64,000 nt of DNA from Litomosoides sigmodontis (Eukaryota; Nematoda; Chromadorea; Rhabditida; Onchocercidae): NCBI GenBank assembly GCA_963070105.1, contig OY718803.1, forward strand, positions 6,863,823-6,927,822, given 5' to 3'. Below are positions 53,881-64,000 of the stretch, piece by piece. How positions within the stretch are numbered: position 1 is the first letter of the stretch; the number at the start of each line of letters is the position of its first letter. Made by a program: the position numbers and the translations under genes. The notes beneath the pieces were generated by a model. It saw only the letters and a program-made list of their open reading frames with translations, was not told the DNA's origin and searched no databases.

Positions 53881-55833
53881 AGCGGCCGATATTAAACTCT
53901 ACCACGAAATGATTGGCGTCCTCTCCTCAAATATGAACACTTTGATCGAATAAATGATTGTACAACGAAAAACAAATATATGAACAAACCAAAAAAACCA
54001 ATTTCGATAATTCTGAAAACAAAATTAATCCAGGATCACCTTAAGCCTCACATACTTAGTCATTTTAATGACAATTTGTCTCTTCTGCATGCTATTTTAA
54101 GCCATTACGAATAAACAGGTAGCTAGATCGCCAGTGTCACACGCCGACAACGCCACCTCTTCTCCTTCCACCCTTACACACACTCCACGCCAATGCAGTT
54201 GCACCGCAACAATCATCAGACCGACCATCATATTACAATGAAGCGAGCAATTTTGAAACTTTACTTCCCATAAAGTTTACTGATAAAATATAGTTTTCGC
54301 AGCGAATGCTACGTAAAGTATTGCTTGAGCAGAGCTTAACAAATGTTCATGTAATTAGTGATTGCCTATTAATTAGGTTATGATCAAAGTAAATCAGGGA
54401 CGTGATGTTAAAAAGCTTGTTTCGCCGTAGGAATGAGTACCCTTCCCTCTACTCCATGATCGCTATCAATTGAACTTTCAGATCATCACCGTTTTTTCAC
54501 TATTTTAGGTTCCCAACAATTCATCACTACTTTACGTGCCCTATTTCTAGTAAAGCAGAAAGGAATACCTTGCAAAAAAATTGTCTGTGAGAGTTGCTCC
54601 TTGAAAAGCGCTTTCTGAGCCATTCACAAGCGTTCCATCAGCGAGCGACTGCTCAGTGCTAAATAAGAGCTTCTGAGTGGACGGACATTTATATAAGATA
54701 CGGTTGCGTCGGAATTTTGCATAATTTTTCCCTGTATTTTTTGCATAATTTTCACAAATTTGCATAATGTGATAATTTCTTTCATAAATTGCCTAATATA
54801 ATCTAATGAGCCCCTACATTTTATTTTGCATATTCAAAGTCATGTTTCTCATACATTGTTGAGTGTCATACGTTCGTTCCTACGTTTCCTACATTCAAGT
54901 AGTTAGAGGATGCTGAATGGTGGATGAGTATGAGGGATCAGGCTCTGCATTACAAGTATTCGTTGTAGATGCTACATTCCAGTAAAGGGAAGCGTTCGAC
55001 AACAGCGAAGTCTGCCCAAGCTCAAGCGAAGCATACTCCAAGGCTACGTGCTGGTGACGACACTGAGAGAGTAGAAGCGGCCATCTTCTTCCTACGTTGT
55101 CAGGTGCGATTGCACCATCTCTGTTTAGCGCCTCATCAGGACACTGACCTTCACTCTCACCTCTCAGTGCAAAACTACACAACCTTGCTAACATTCACAC
55201 GAGATTTTCCTTTACTAATATTTTTTAGGAATTCACTTCTTACTGTTTACATTACCGCCAGAACAGCTCGTAATAAGCGTAGTTCGCTATAAAAGGGTGA
55301 AGGAAGATTGTAGCTTCTCCTCATATGCAAACACTGTAGCAAGTAACAGTCTGGCGGTAATTTGACTGGAGTGGAAGAAGGTGTGAGAGTTATGGTAAGG
55401 AGGAAAATTCTCACTGTGATCACTGATTGTAATAGTAACGAGTTTTTCATGTAATGCAGAAGTTAAAGAATAATGTGGACTGTATGAGATAAGCGACGTA
55501 TTTGTAGCGTCGCTTAGTTTGTCCACTTGCGTGAAAGTTGGCATTTCAGGAATGGATGACAAGGAAATACGTAGAAGAGATACGCATAATATATCTTAAA
55601 CCACTGGATGAGCTTTGTAGCGGGAAGAGGCGGAAAGTTGGTGAGCAACTTTACATCACTAATATTCATATCCTTCTATCCAACTTTTCCGCCTCTAATA
55701 AATTTGAGGAATGAGTATGCGCTTTTGTCTCCATACCCTTTGCAATTATTTCCAGTTTCTAAAAAAAATATAACTCATTTTAAACTATTCATCATTCCTA
55801 AACGCAAACTTTCCCATTTCTCATTCATCGCAG
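53881..55833. other. Divergent interval between lst-2 and the unknown gene
   Basis: The two genes are transcribed away from each other, so promoters for both are expected here. A possible 5' exon for the right-hand gene begins at 54969 (GTTGTAG|ATG, reading MLHSSKGKRSTTAKSAQAQ..., open to CAG|GTGCG at 55104), but its phase does not join the first confident exon directly. A small hairpin with 8-bp arms AAGCGACG/CGTCGCTT lies near 55491-55515. Confidence 0.4.
54969..55103 (+). CDS. Possible first exon of the unknown gene
   Basis: Open from ATG 54969, directly preceded by the acceptor-like GTTGTAG, to a CAG|GTGCG donor; 45 codons, Lys/Arg- and Ala-rich. It ends in phase 0, whereas the next confident exon (55834) needs one base from upstream, so another exon or another donor would be required. 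No homology recognised. The opposite strand is also open here, which lowers confidence. Confidence 0.25.
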
Positions 55834-57434
55834 AATCCGTAAGTAAATCGACGGAACTTTCAAGCAGCGGTTCAGCGCATCCGGCAATTGCTAGAAATAT
55901 AATTGATGGCGCTGGTGACGGCCATGTAACAAACGCTGATAGAGTCGCTGAAAAACTGCAACGTACTTAAGTTATATGTAAATACATGATATGGCTTGAC
56001 CCGTTGATACATCGTTAAACTGTCTGTTTTTCCAATTTTTCGGAAAATATACTGTCCCAATATAAATATTAGCAAGCACTTTAATCAATTAATTTTAATT
56101 TAATCAATCAAACTCTTTCTACCTTCATAATCATTTAAATGATGAATTTTGAGAAGCGCTAAAAGCACTGCAACAGGATGATGGAGATACGACGCAAGAT
56201 TACCGACCGGTAACTCGCGAAAAAACAGTTTCATTAGCTGACTGTTCCGCATTTTATCGGTTAAAGACAATTCTAAAAGCAATACATGAACTATTAGATG
56301 TACAAGCAAGCTTGGACAAGTGTGTTTTTTGATGAGATGGAAAGAGTATTGAAATTAAGAGATTCTTAAGTGCGAGCTTTTCGCGATTGAACATAAACAT
56401 GCCTAAATGCACTTTACAGATGGTTCGAAAATAACAGAGCCTGTATAGATGTACATAAGGGATTATTAAAAAATTTATTAACTAATGCTCTTACAAATTT
56501 TGAAATGGCATATATAATCACGGAATTATTTGCTGTGCAACAGGTTTCACCACAGGAAATTCGAAAAGCTAAAGTAAGTGCGACGTTTCCATCATCCTGA
56601 AAACTTCATGTTTCTACAGAATTGCCGAAAATCATGGAGGAAAGAGCAGCAAATCAGGTTGCGAGAGGAAGTGATTCTCAAGTCTTATATTTTGCAGCCA
56701 GAGTACAGCAAATATATCCGACCAGACATCGGTGTAAGGAATATCGAGATTATCAACAAACCGCTCAATGAGGGATTTATTACAACAGAATGCATTAAAA
56801 AGCTTGAGGGACAAATAAGTCATTTCAGGTAAGCTTCTCACACCTGGATGGGAATCAAATTGAAATGAAAACAACTTTGGCCAATTACACAATTCCAAAT
56901 TAGGATAACATTGTCTATTTTAGTGTGAAGAAGCGCCTTAATAATGGACGACATTTATTAATTTCATTTACAGAATAGTAGCGTGTGAAATGGCAAAGAA
57001 TCTGGAGATCATCATTGAAACGGTTGTTGCCAATGTTCGAGACAATCACTTGGAAGTGAATGCCAAGCAGGTAGCAACTTTGTAGCACAAAATGTACGAC
57101 CGAAAGAGTAAGTTGGTGGCAGAACAAATGGCTATTCTTTTTAGATAGCAACGATTATCGATAATTTACCTCCTAGATATCGCTTCCCAGAAGCGATTCA
57201 GCTCACACCTTTTGCAATGAAACTCTTGACAAACGCATCACCGGGTCCGGAAACCGGAGATTTATTCAGCAGTTCTGTTAGTAATTTCCATTTTAATCAT
57301 TGGAAAGCACAACCTTACATCATCACTGAGCAGGTTAATAGCTCAAGAGTTGCCGATCTTCATTCGTTAAATTTGCTAGCAGTTGTTAATTCTTTTCTTT
57401 ACAGTTCGATGCTGGAAGTGCTTCAAACAGTTGA
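55834..57434 (+). CDS. Unrecognised multi-exon protein, 5' end uncertain
   Basis: Seven exons whose phases close exactly: 55834-55962, 56154-56319, 56420-56573, 56620-56828, 56974-57070, 57145-57333, 57405-57434 (stop TGA). They encode at least 323 aa. I do not recognise the family. The first part is Ser/Ala-rich, then mostly helical and hydrophilic: AFYRLKTILKAIHELLDVQ, a Trp-Phe-Glu-Asn-Asn stretch, NALTNFEMAYIITELFAVQQ, then a conserved-looking block ILQPEYSKYIRPDIGVRN. The C-terminal part carries PPRYRFPEAIQLTPFAMKLL and a loose Gly/Ser-rich end. No transmembrane segment or signal peptide is seen. All introns are GT-AG, but the acceptor of the second exon is TTTTGAG. A regulatory or scaffold protein is a guess. 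The upstream exon(s) with the start codon are not placed with confidence. Confidence 0.75.
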
Positions 57435-58449
57435 ACGTTCATTCTTACCTATTTGTGTAACAAACAGAACAAATGAAAGTATAATTTACGATTTCTTGTT
57501 TCACACTGCACGAATTGTTTTCATTAAAATTTTCCGATTATCCTCCATCACCATTAGTTTTGCTACAAAGAATTACTCCTTCTATACCTAATGGCGATGA
57601 GTAACTTTCACCTTTACTTTATGTAATTATTGATAAAATAAATTTTCAGCAGTTGATTTTAAAATTTAAAATAAATATTGTCTTACTTCTGAAAAAAATC
57701 ACAATTGCCTATGGGATGTGAAAAGTGGAGAAAAGCTGTCATACTGCTTGTTTCACTTCCACGGGAATGAAAAGATTTATTCAAAAGTTGCATGAGAGTG
57801 AGAGATGAAATTTGAAATGAGGGAACACAGCACTTTTAATGTAACCAACTAGACAAAAAACCAGCAATTATTTCACCTAATTTAATGGAATTAAGGCGAA
57901 AATTTGCAAAACGGTTATCAAAGAATTTCTCGTCAAACACGTGGGATGATGATAGAGAGATGAAACGACAAGATACGTCAAAGTGTGCTTAGAGGAGAAA
58001 GCAAGGAAAATTTTCCCAACACTTTTATAAATTAAATCGTTCAAAGTGGCACTCACAAAAGGATTAATTTTTCTTGTTGAATAGCGATGATGCGTTGTAT
58101 TGAGGAGCGTCTCAGGAGAATTCTTACAGCTAAAAGAAAATGTTTCCACAAAGTTGCACGCGAGTTAACTTTCGTCGAGTTAATTTTCTCACCGAAATTC
58201 GTCTCGAAATTTATCAAAAATTCCCTCGTTTTCTCTCTCATCGAGAGGCATAGCGTAAAGAATCTTGTGACCATCGCAATGTTCAACGATGTTCGGGAGA
58301 AGAATACAATCATGAATCTATGATTTTCATAGTGACCGGAGCTGAGGGGCTGTGTCGCAGTTACGATTGAGTTGAGGAGCGCTGCCGTGCTGGACATTGG
58401 ACATTAAGTGTGGGCTGCTGGGAAGTGGTGTGGTAGGAGGACTCACGTA
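57435..58449. other. Interval between unknown gene and GUF1
   Basis: About 1 kb. AATAAA near 57638-57644 may end the unknown gene. No other exon seen. Both flanking genes are on the plus strand, but the gap is longer than is usual inside nematode operons. Confidence 0.5.
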
Positions 58450-61400
58450 ATGGTTCCGCGTGACTTAGTAACACTCACATGCCAAATTGTTAGTGGAGAA
58501 GGTAAGGCAGGGGTGTGTATGATTTTCTGCTGTAACGCAAAACTTGGTCCTATCCTTACGATAGCATTCTGACCGTGCAATTTTGCATGTGAAAAAAAAA
58601 TTTTGCAATAATAAACCCAATTATCGTTAATTCACTGTCATGTTAAATTTAGCGGGAGAAGCATAGCTGCTATTGTCAAGAAGACAATACATATTAATAG
58701 GCATTTAATACTCCTAATAATTCATCACAAAAGGTGGGAGGGGAGGAGGATAACGATGTTAATATTCTTAAAACGTTAGAGGTAATGTGGAAGCTCACTT
58801 TACCAAACATCGTCTGTGAACTTGGCTTATTTACTTTTTTGGGACCGACTTGAGAATTCCAGGTTGTCAAATGAAAGATGGTCATATCAATGGTCGCTAC
58901 GAGAGCGGCTATCCTAATGACTACAAATTACAGTGGTACCATGTTCCTCATGGGAAGATGTTTGTCATCATCGACCGCAAAGTTGAGAAATTCGAGTAGA
59001 AAAAAAGTGATTGATTTGGCAGCCTATCCGCCAGGTATTGCTACTTTTTCATGTGACGTCATGCCGCACAGGCATATCTCATTCGCATAAAGCACAACAG
59101 TTCATTGAGTGAATGAAACCCTTTCTCTTATGGATATGTTAGTATTATTTATCAACAAGGTGTGTTGCTTATGCAATATTTTGTTGGCATGTAAAGTGAG
59201 TCCTTTTTAATTTTTAAAGAAAAAATACGTAATTTTGGTATTGTGGCACACGTGGATCATGGAAAAAGTACACTGGCAGATCGACTTCTCGAATTGACAG
59301 GTGTCATTGATAAAAGTGGTCATGTCAGTCAAATGCTTGACAAATTGCAGGTTTTCTGCATTGCTTGTTTGTTTTGTAATGAATGTAGATATTTCGTTAT
59401 ATCAGTTTATTGAGTAACTAATTGAGTAAATTTATTAAGTAATTTTTTATCACTATATTGGATCAGTTGAATGAATAATTTTTAAGGTGGAACGGGAACG
59501 TGGGATAACAGTAAAAGCGCAGTCATGTACAATGTTTTATAAGGTACATTGATCACACTTACATGGTTTTGTTAGCATGTGAAGATGCATAACAATTTTG
59601 TGAATAATTTACTGTTAAATAATTCAGAACACGTAGTAATTAGACAATGGATAGTGAAGGATGTGCTGGATTATGCGTAGATAGATTCGATTTATTTTCT
59701 TTTCAAGATTTAGTTTACGTGATCTATCCAGTTTCACTGATTTCAACTAAGCATAAGTCAGAAGACAAATATGAGCTAAGATTTGAAAAAAAAGCTATTT
59801 CATATAATGAATGATTGTTGCAACATGAATGTGAGTGCTAAAACAGGGTTGCATGTTGAATTTGATCGATACCCCTGGCCATGCCGACTTCAGTTTCGAA
59901 GTTTCTCGATCTCTTGCCGCTACTAATGGAGTTGTACTTCTTGTCGCTGCTAACGAGGTTATAGAATTGGTTTTAATTCGAAAGTTTTCGGTCTGGTTTG
60001 TAGTCTGTTTTTTTTCATGGCGATACATGCAATATTGGTGACTTGTAGGGTGTGGAGGCGCAAACGGTGGCTAATTTTTGGCTAGCATTTGAAGCTGGTT
60101 TAACAATTATCCCAGTTATCAATAAAATTGATCTCAACAGTGCCAACGTCCCACGAGTTCGTTGAACTTTCAATTCTTTTTTGTTCTTTCTTCGGTTTTA
60201 CTGGTTTTTGCGTTTATTCAAAGCGTTTTATAGAATTTTATAGAAAAATATGCTCTTAATCCTGATTCAGTGTGCCTGTTTAAACTTTGAGCTGTTTTCA
60301 CCATATATCTGTATGTGCTTTTTTATTTTCATGCATTTGTAGGTAGTATCACAAATGGAGAATTTATTTGATTTTTCGCCATCAGAAATGCTTTGCATTT
60401 CTGCTAAGAATGATATTGGTATTGTCGATGTCTTAAATGCAATTGTTGAAAGGTAATATTTGTATACTGTTCATTATTATACGGAGGATGGATTTTTATA
60501 ATTGCTAAACATATCATTCTTGTGGTTTAAGATTTTAGTGAAAATTACTTTATTTTTTCATTTTAACTTTTCTTCAGGCTACCACCACCTAAAGGTGAAC
60601 CACATTTACCTCTACGTGCACATATTTTTGATTCGTGGTATGAAACTCATCGAGGCCCAATGATTTGCGTTGCTGTACATGATGGTAGGGTTTCCAAGGG
60701 GCAGAAAATACGAACGTATCATACTGACTGTGAATATGAAGTGTTGATGGTTGGTATCATGAATCCAAATATGCATGAAGTTGAGGTTAGCTCGTTTATT
60801 TGTGGTTTCAAGTGATTTATCATCATTACTTTCCCACTTTTGTTAAAAAAAATTGTTATAGTGTTTACATGCTGGCCAAGTTGGCTTCCTTTTAACAACG
60901 ATGAAATCAGTACAAGATGCTGTTGTCGGAGAAACATTATTTGATGTAAACTGTGCGCGCAATGTGATAAAACCCATGCCTCTATTAACGGTTGGAATTT
61001 GAGATGTGGTTAGTGAACAAATTAGCATGTCTATTCTTCTTTCGTCATCGATATATTGTTGAATAATAATTTCCAACGTAGTAAATGGCGAGCATAAATT
61101 CATCCGTGCTAGAACCTTTAGAAAAAAGCATGAATGCATTGAAATTGTAGCCCAGTACTCCTTGCATTTACGCTAGTATTTACCCGACATATACAGCTGA
61201 ATACAATGCCCTGCGTATTGCGCTTCACAAATTGGCTTTAAACGATTCATCGGTGCAATTCCAACATGATAATAGTACTGCTTTGGGCAATGGTTTCAAG
61301 ATTGGGTTTTCAGGACTTCTGCACATGGAGGTAATATTTCGTTCAATTAAAGTTAGAGCAAGATAATTCTTTTGTTTAGCCAAGGAATATGAGCATTTAA

Positions 61401-63151
61401 AGTAAGAATAGCTTTTACAGGTTTTTTGTTCGAGATTAGAGCAAGAATATGATGCCAGTGTTATTATAACTGCACCTAGTGTAGAATATCGTGCTGTCAT
61501 CAAAGACAACCCCACTATTATAAAAAAAAGGTGTTTCATCGAATCTTGCTTATATTTATGATATGATTTGTTTAAAAGTTGATTTGATTCTTTTTTGCTA
61601 TTATCTACGAGATTAAAGTTCTATTCTTTTTCCAGGAACATTAGTTTTCATATATTCATCTTTATTTTTTTTGTAGATACAATGGCCAACGTATTATTCG
61701 TCTTTTGGATGCTAGTAAGTTCCCAACTTACCCCAGCGACATTGATCATTTTTTAGAACCGATGATAAAATTAACGCTTGTATTTTCCAGTATGTACAGT
61801 GAGGACGTGGAAAGATTATGTGTTGATGCTCGAGGAGAACAAGGTGTTAATTATTTTTAATGCACCTGGTTTATTACTTAACATAAAAAGCTAACATATG
61901 AAATAAGTTACAGTTTTACAAAAGTGGAGATGTTGAATGTTTTTTTTATATCTCATTCATTTAGTTGAGAGTAATGGGTTGGATACTGATTATGCTATGC
62001 AGCAGTGGAGATTACCATTTGCTGAAATTTGTATGGACTTTTTCGAGAGGTTAAAAAGGATAACGAGGTTAATTTCAGTTCCATTTTTGCCTATTCTATA
62101 TGTCAAACGATGTTTCTTATAAAAAGTTGTCATATTATTTGCATATTTGTTATAAAAAAATAAATTGAACTTTTACGTTATCTTTTGGTTATGGTCTTGT
62201 TTTTTAGCATACACAATTAAAAAAGTTTTGAATGGTAGGAATGTATCATCCTTTATTTATTTTAGTGGGTATGTAACATTTAATTATAAATGGGATGGTT
62301 TCATACCAGCGAAAATTGAGTTGCTTATGATACATGTCAACGATCTTCCTATTTATGAATTCTCAGAGATAATGCCTTCAAACCAAGTTAAATCAAGAGC
62401 TAAAGAAATTGTAAAGAAATTGCGAGAGGTCAGTTTTTATATAATTTTAATGGTTTTCTAGGTTTGATTTCTTGGTATTTGTTAGGAGTTATAAAAAAAA
62501 ATTAGAGAGTTTTATCGTGCAGGCGATACCTCGTCAGCAATATGAAGTACGAATTAAGGCCACTCTCGGACAAACAAAAAAAGCACTCGTACAAACGACT
62601 ATTGCACCAATCAAGAAAGATTTCACGGGTCAACTGAAAGGCAATTTTGGAGGTTTGATTTGATAACTCATGGATTTTAGCGCAGTGGTCGGTCTTCTAC
62701 TTTTGCTAGCTAATGGAAAATTTTTCGCTTTATGCATGTTTCTGCAAACATTTAGCTTTTTCTAAAATTTCATTAGAATTATCATGTTTTATATGCCAAT
62801 TATATCTTGATTTTTTCATCCAATAAAATTTACTTTAATTGTGGTATTATGATAATTCGGTTATTCGTTTTCATTATAGTATTTCAATGATTTCAGTATT
62901 TCACTTGAGATTTGAAGTCAGTTTGTTTTACAATACTTGCTATATTTCCTCATTTATTTCCTCATTTCTATTTTGTGTACAGTAATGATGTTTTGGTACT
63001 TTTACTTAAAACGCGCAGTGTAATTGCAGGTGGTGGTTGGGAACGTTATTGCAAAAAGCTATCAGATCAGAAAAAAGGAAAGGAGAGGATGAAACAGTTG
63101 GGTCAAGTACAAATTCCCAAAGAAGCATTCATAAATGTGTTGCGGAGGTAG
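58450..63151 (+). CDS. GUF1: GUF1, mitochondrial LepA/EF4 translation GTPase
   Basis: Ribosome-dependent back-translocase that supports mitochondrial translation under stress. Fifteen exons: 58450-58501, 59220-59350, 59487-59543, 59847-59957, 60049-60156, 60343-60452, 60578-60785, 60862-60990, 61151-61330, 61421-61530, 61677-61843, 61965-62067, 62266-62428, 62523-62652, 63030-63151; 626 aa with closing phases (human about 669). GTPase motifs: G1 [10 protein letters not shown]2 [13 protein letters not shown]3 [17 protein letters not shown]4 NKIDL, G5 SAKNDIG. LepA-specific parts follow: [38 protein letters not shown], and the C-terminal [19 protein letters not shown]. It is not a Wolbachia-derived copy, because 14 spliceosomal introns interrupt it. 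The first exon (17 codons plus one base) is inferred from phase and position only; its N-terminus is not clearly a mitochondrial presequence. AATAAA lies at about 63338. Confidence 0.93.
58863..58999 (+). CDS. Possible alternative second exon giving a 62-aa product
   Basis: An acceptor CCAG at 58862 in the same phase as the exon 58450-58501 opens 45 codons ending in TAG (58997-58999). The joined product starts [19 protein letters not shown] and ends [14 protein letters not shown]. No family recognised. It could be a separate small gene, an alternative exon of GUF1 or chance. Confidence 0.25.
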
Positions 63152-64000
63152 TAAGACAGTTTGATTCCTGCGCAGCTATCGAAACGACTGAGAAGTAAGG
63201 CTTCGGCGGGGAGTGCAATGTTCTAGTGAATGAAGTCGAAGTGTTCCGACTGTAACAACACAAATTTTTACTATTGTTTTTTATCTTTGAATTATGTCTT
63301 TTTCAGGTTTTTTGTCACTAGTTGGGGTGTAATTGGTAAATAAAATCCAAGACGGCTGTTATGTTAATTCTTTTCTTAAAAAGCGGGCACTGTAAAGGAA
63401 GAATTGAAGTTTTACAAAACAGAATATTGGTGCTAACAATTTTTTTTCGGTCGTGTAAATGATGTTAGTCCGACAGATTCGCTTTTGTGAATAATAAATA
63501 TTGGAGAGTTTTGGTTTCAGATTGAAGTGCAGGTTTCGTTTTCCACATTTTCTGGAAAAAGCTTCACTCTGTTTGAGTGATTTTTAATGATAAAGAGTTT
63601 TATGCCAATATTTGAATCAGTCACTTATATTTATAAAAAAGTTAATTTGTCAACTTTTACAATAGTTTTTTTGTTAGTTTGTCTATAGATACTTGAAATT
63701 AAAAAATGATTCCAAAATTTACTAACTACTCTTAATATTTCATATCGTAGAAATCGTATTGTTGCTCTTACAGATATTAGAAGTATTCCGTCGAAAACCA
63801 GTTAATTTTACAGGATTCTACTGGTAGTGTAAAAGCCGTTGTTGGAATTAAGGATATGATATTTTATATATAATGTCCCTATTAGTTACGAAAAGTGCAT
63901 ATATTTGTGATGATAATTTTTACATCGTGTTGTTGAGCTGAAACACTAGCAGCTGATGTAATCAAAGGAGATTGTGAGCGAAGTGGGAGGCAGTAGCTCA
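63152..64000. other. GUF1 3' untranslated region and flank
   Basis: AATAAA near 63338 and AATAAATA near 63490 may serve as polyadenylation signals. No further coding exon is supported before the window ends. Confidence 0.5.

Noticed and set aside
54895..55194. Minus-strand open frame of 99 codons
   Set aside because: Overlaps a plausible plus-strand exon, has no homology and no splice context.
59220..63151. LepA-like gene as a bacterial (Wolbachia) insertion
   Set aside because: It is interrupted by 14 phase-consistent spliceosomal introns and matches eukaryotic GUF1 in length and motifs.

Overview
This is AT-rich nuclear DNA from a nematode, probably a parasitic clade III (filarial, spirurid or ascarid-like) species. 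The proteins have clear animal orthologues. Every gene is cut by spliceosomal introns, mostly 70-750 bp with a few of 1-2 kb, many ending in the nematode-style acceptor TTTTCAG or TTTGCAG. The single-copy set fits a worm: SoxC/SEM-2, LST-2, NRBP, a MAGUK, GUF1 and a ferrochelatase-like protein. The species call is inference. I saw no rRNA, tRNA, CRISPR or intact transposon gene.

Layout, left to right: (1) 1-13006, non-coding DNA upstream of a SoxC gene, with one perfect 24-bp inverted repeat. (2) 13007-15884 (+), SoxC/SEM-2 HMG-box transcription factor, followed by a 62-bp direct duplication spanning its stop codon. (3) 15885-23238, no gene found; one wobble-paired hairpin. (4) 23239-25949 (+), animal-type ferrochelatase-like protein with a degenerate active site but all four iron-sulfur cysteines. 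(5) 30509-35097 (+), NRBP pseudokinase. (6) 41758-46783 (+), PDZ-SH3-guanylate-kinase MAGUK. (7) 49360-53880 (-), LST-2/ZFYVE28 FYVE protein in 14 exons. (8) 55834-57434 (+), a seven-exon gene of a family I do not recognise. (9) 58450-63151 (+), GUF1/LepA mitochondrial translation GTPase in 15 exons.

Exon models were built by hand from splice sites, phase continuity and remembered family sequences. For NRBP (536 aa), LST-2 (599 aa), MAGUK (491 aa) and GUF1 (626 aa) the phases close across all introns, so these models are solid. The weak points are one intron in SoxC, one exon of the ferrochelatase-like gene, the first exon of GUF1 and the 5' end of the unknown gene.

The genes do not form a pathway. 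They act in transcription, ubiquitin or vesicle signalling, cell polarity, endosomal EGFR control, mitochondrial translation and possibly haem or iron biology. I see no convincing new multi-gene system. The best leads are the ferrochelatase-like protein, the unknown 55.8-57.4 kb gene, the two hairpins, and a possible alternative short product from the GUF1 first exon.
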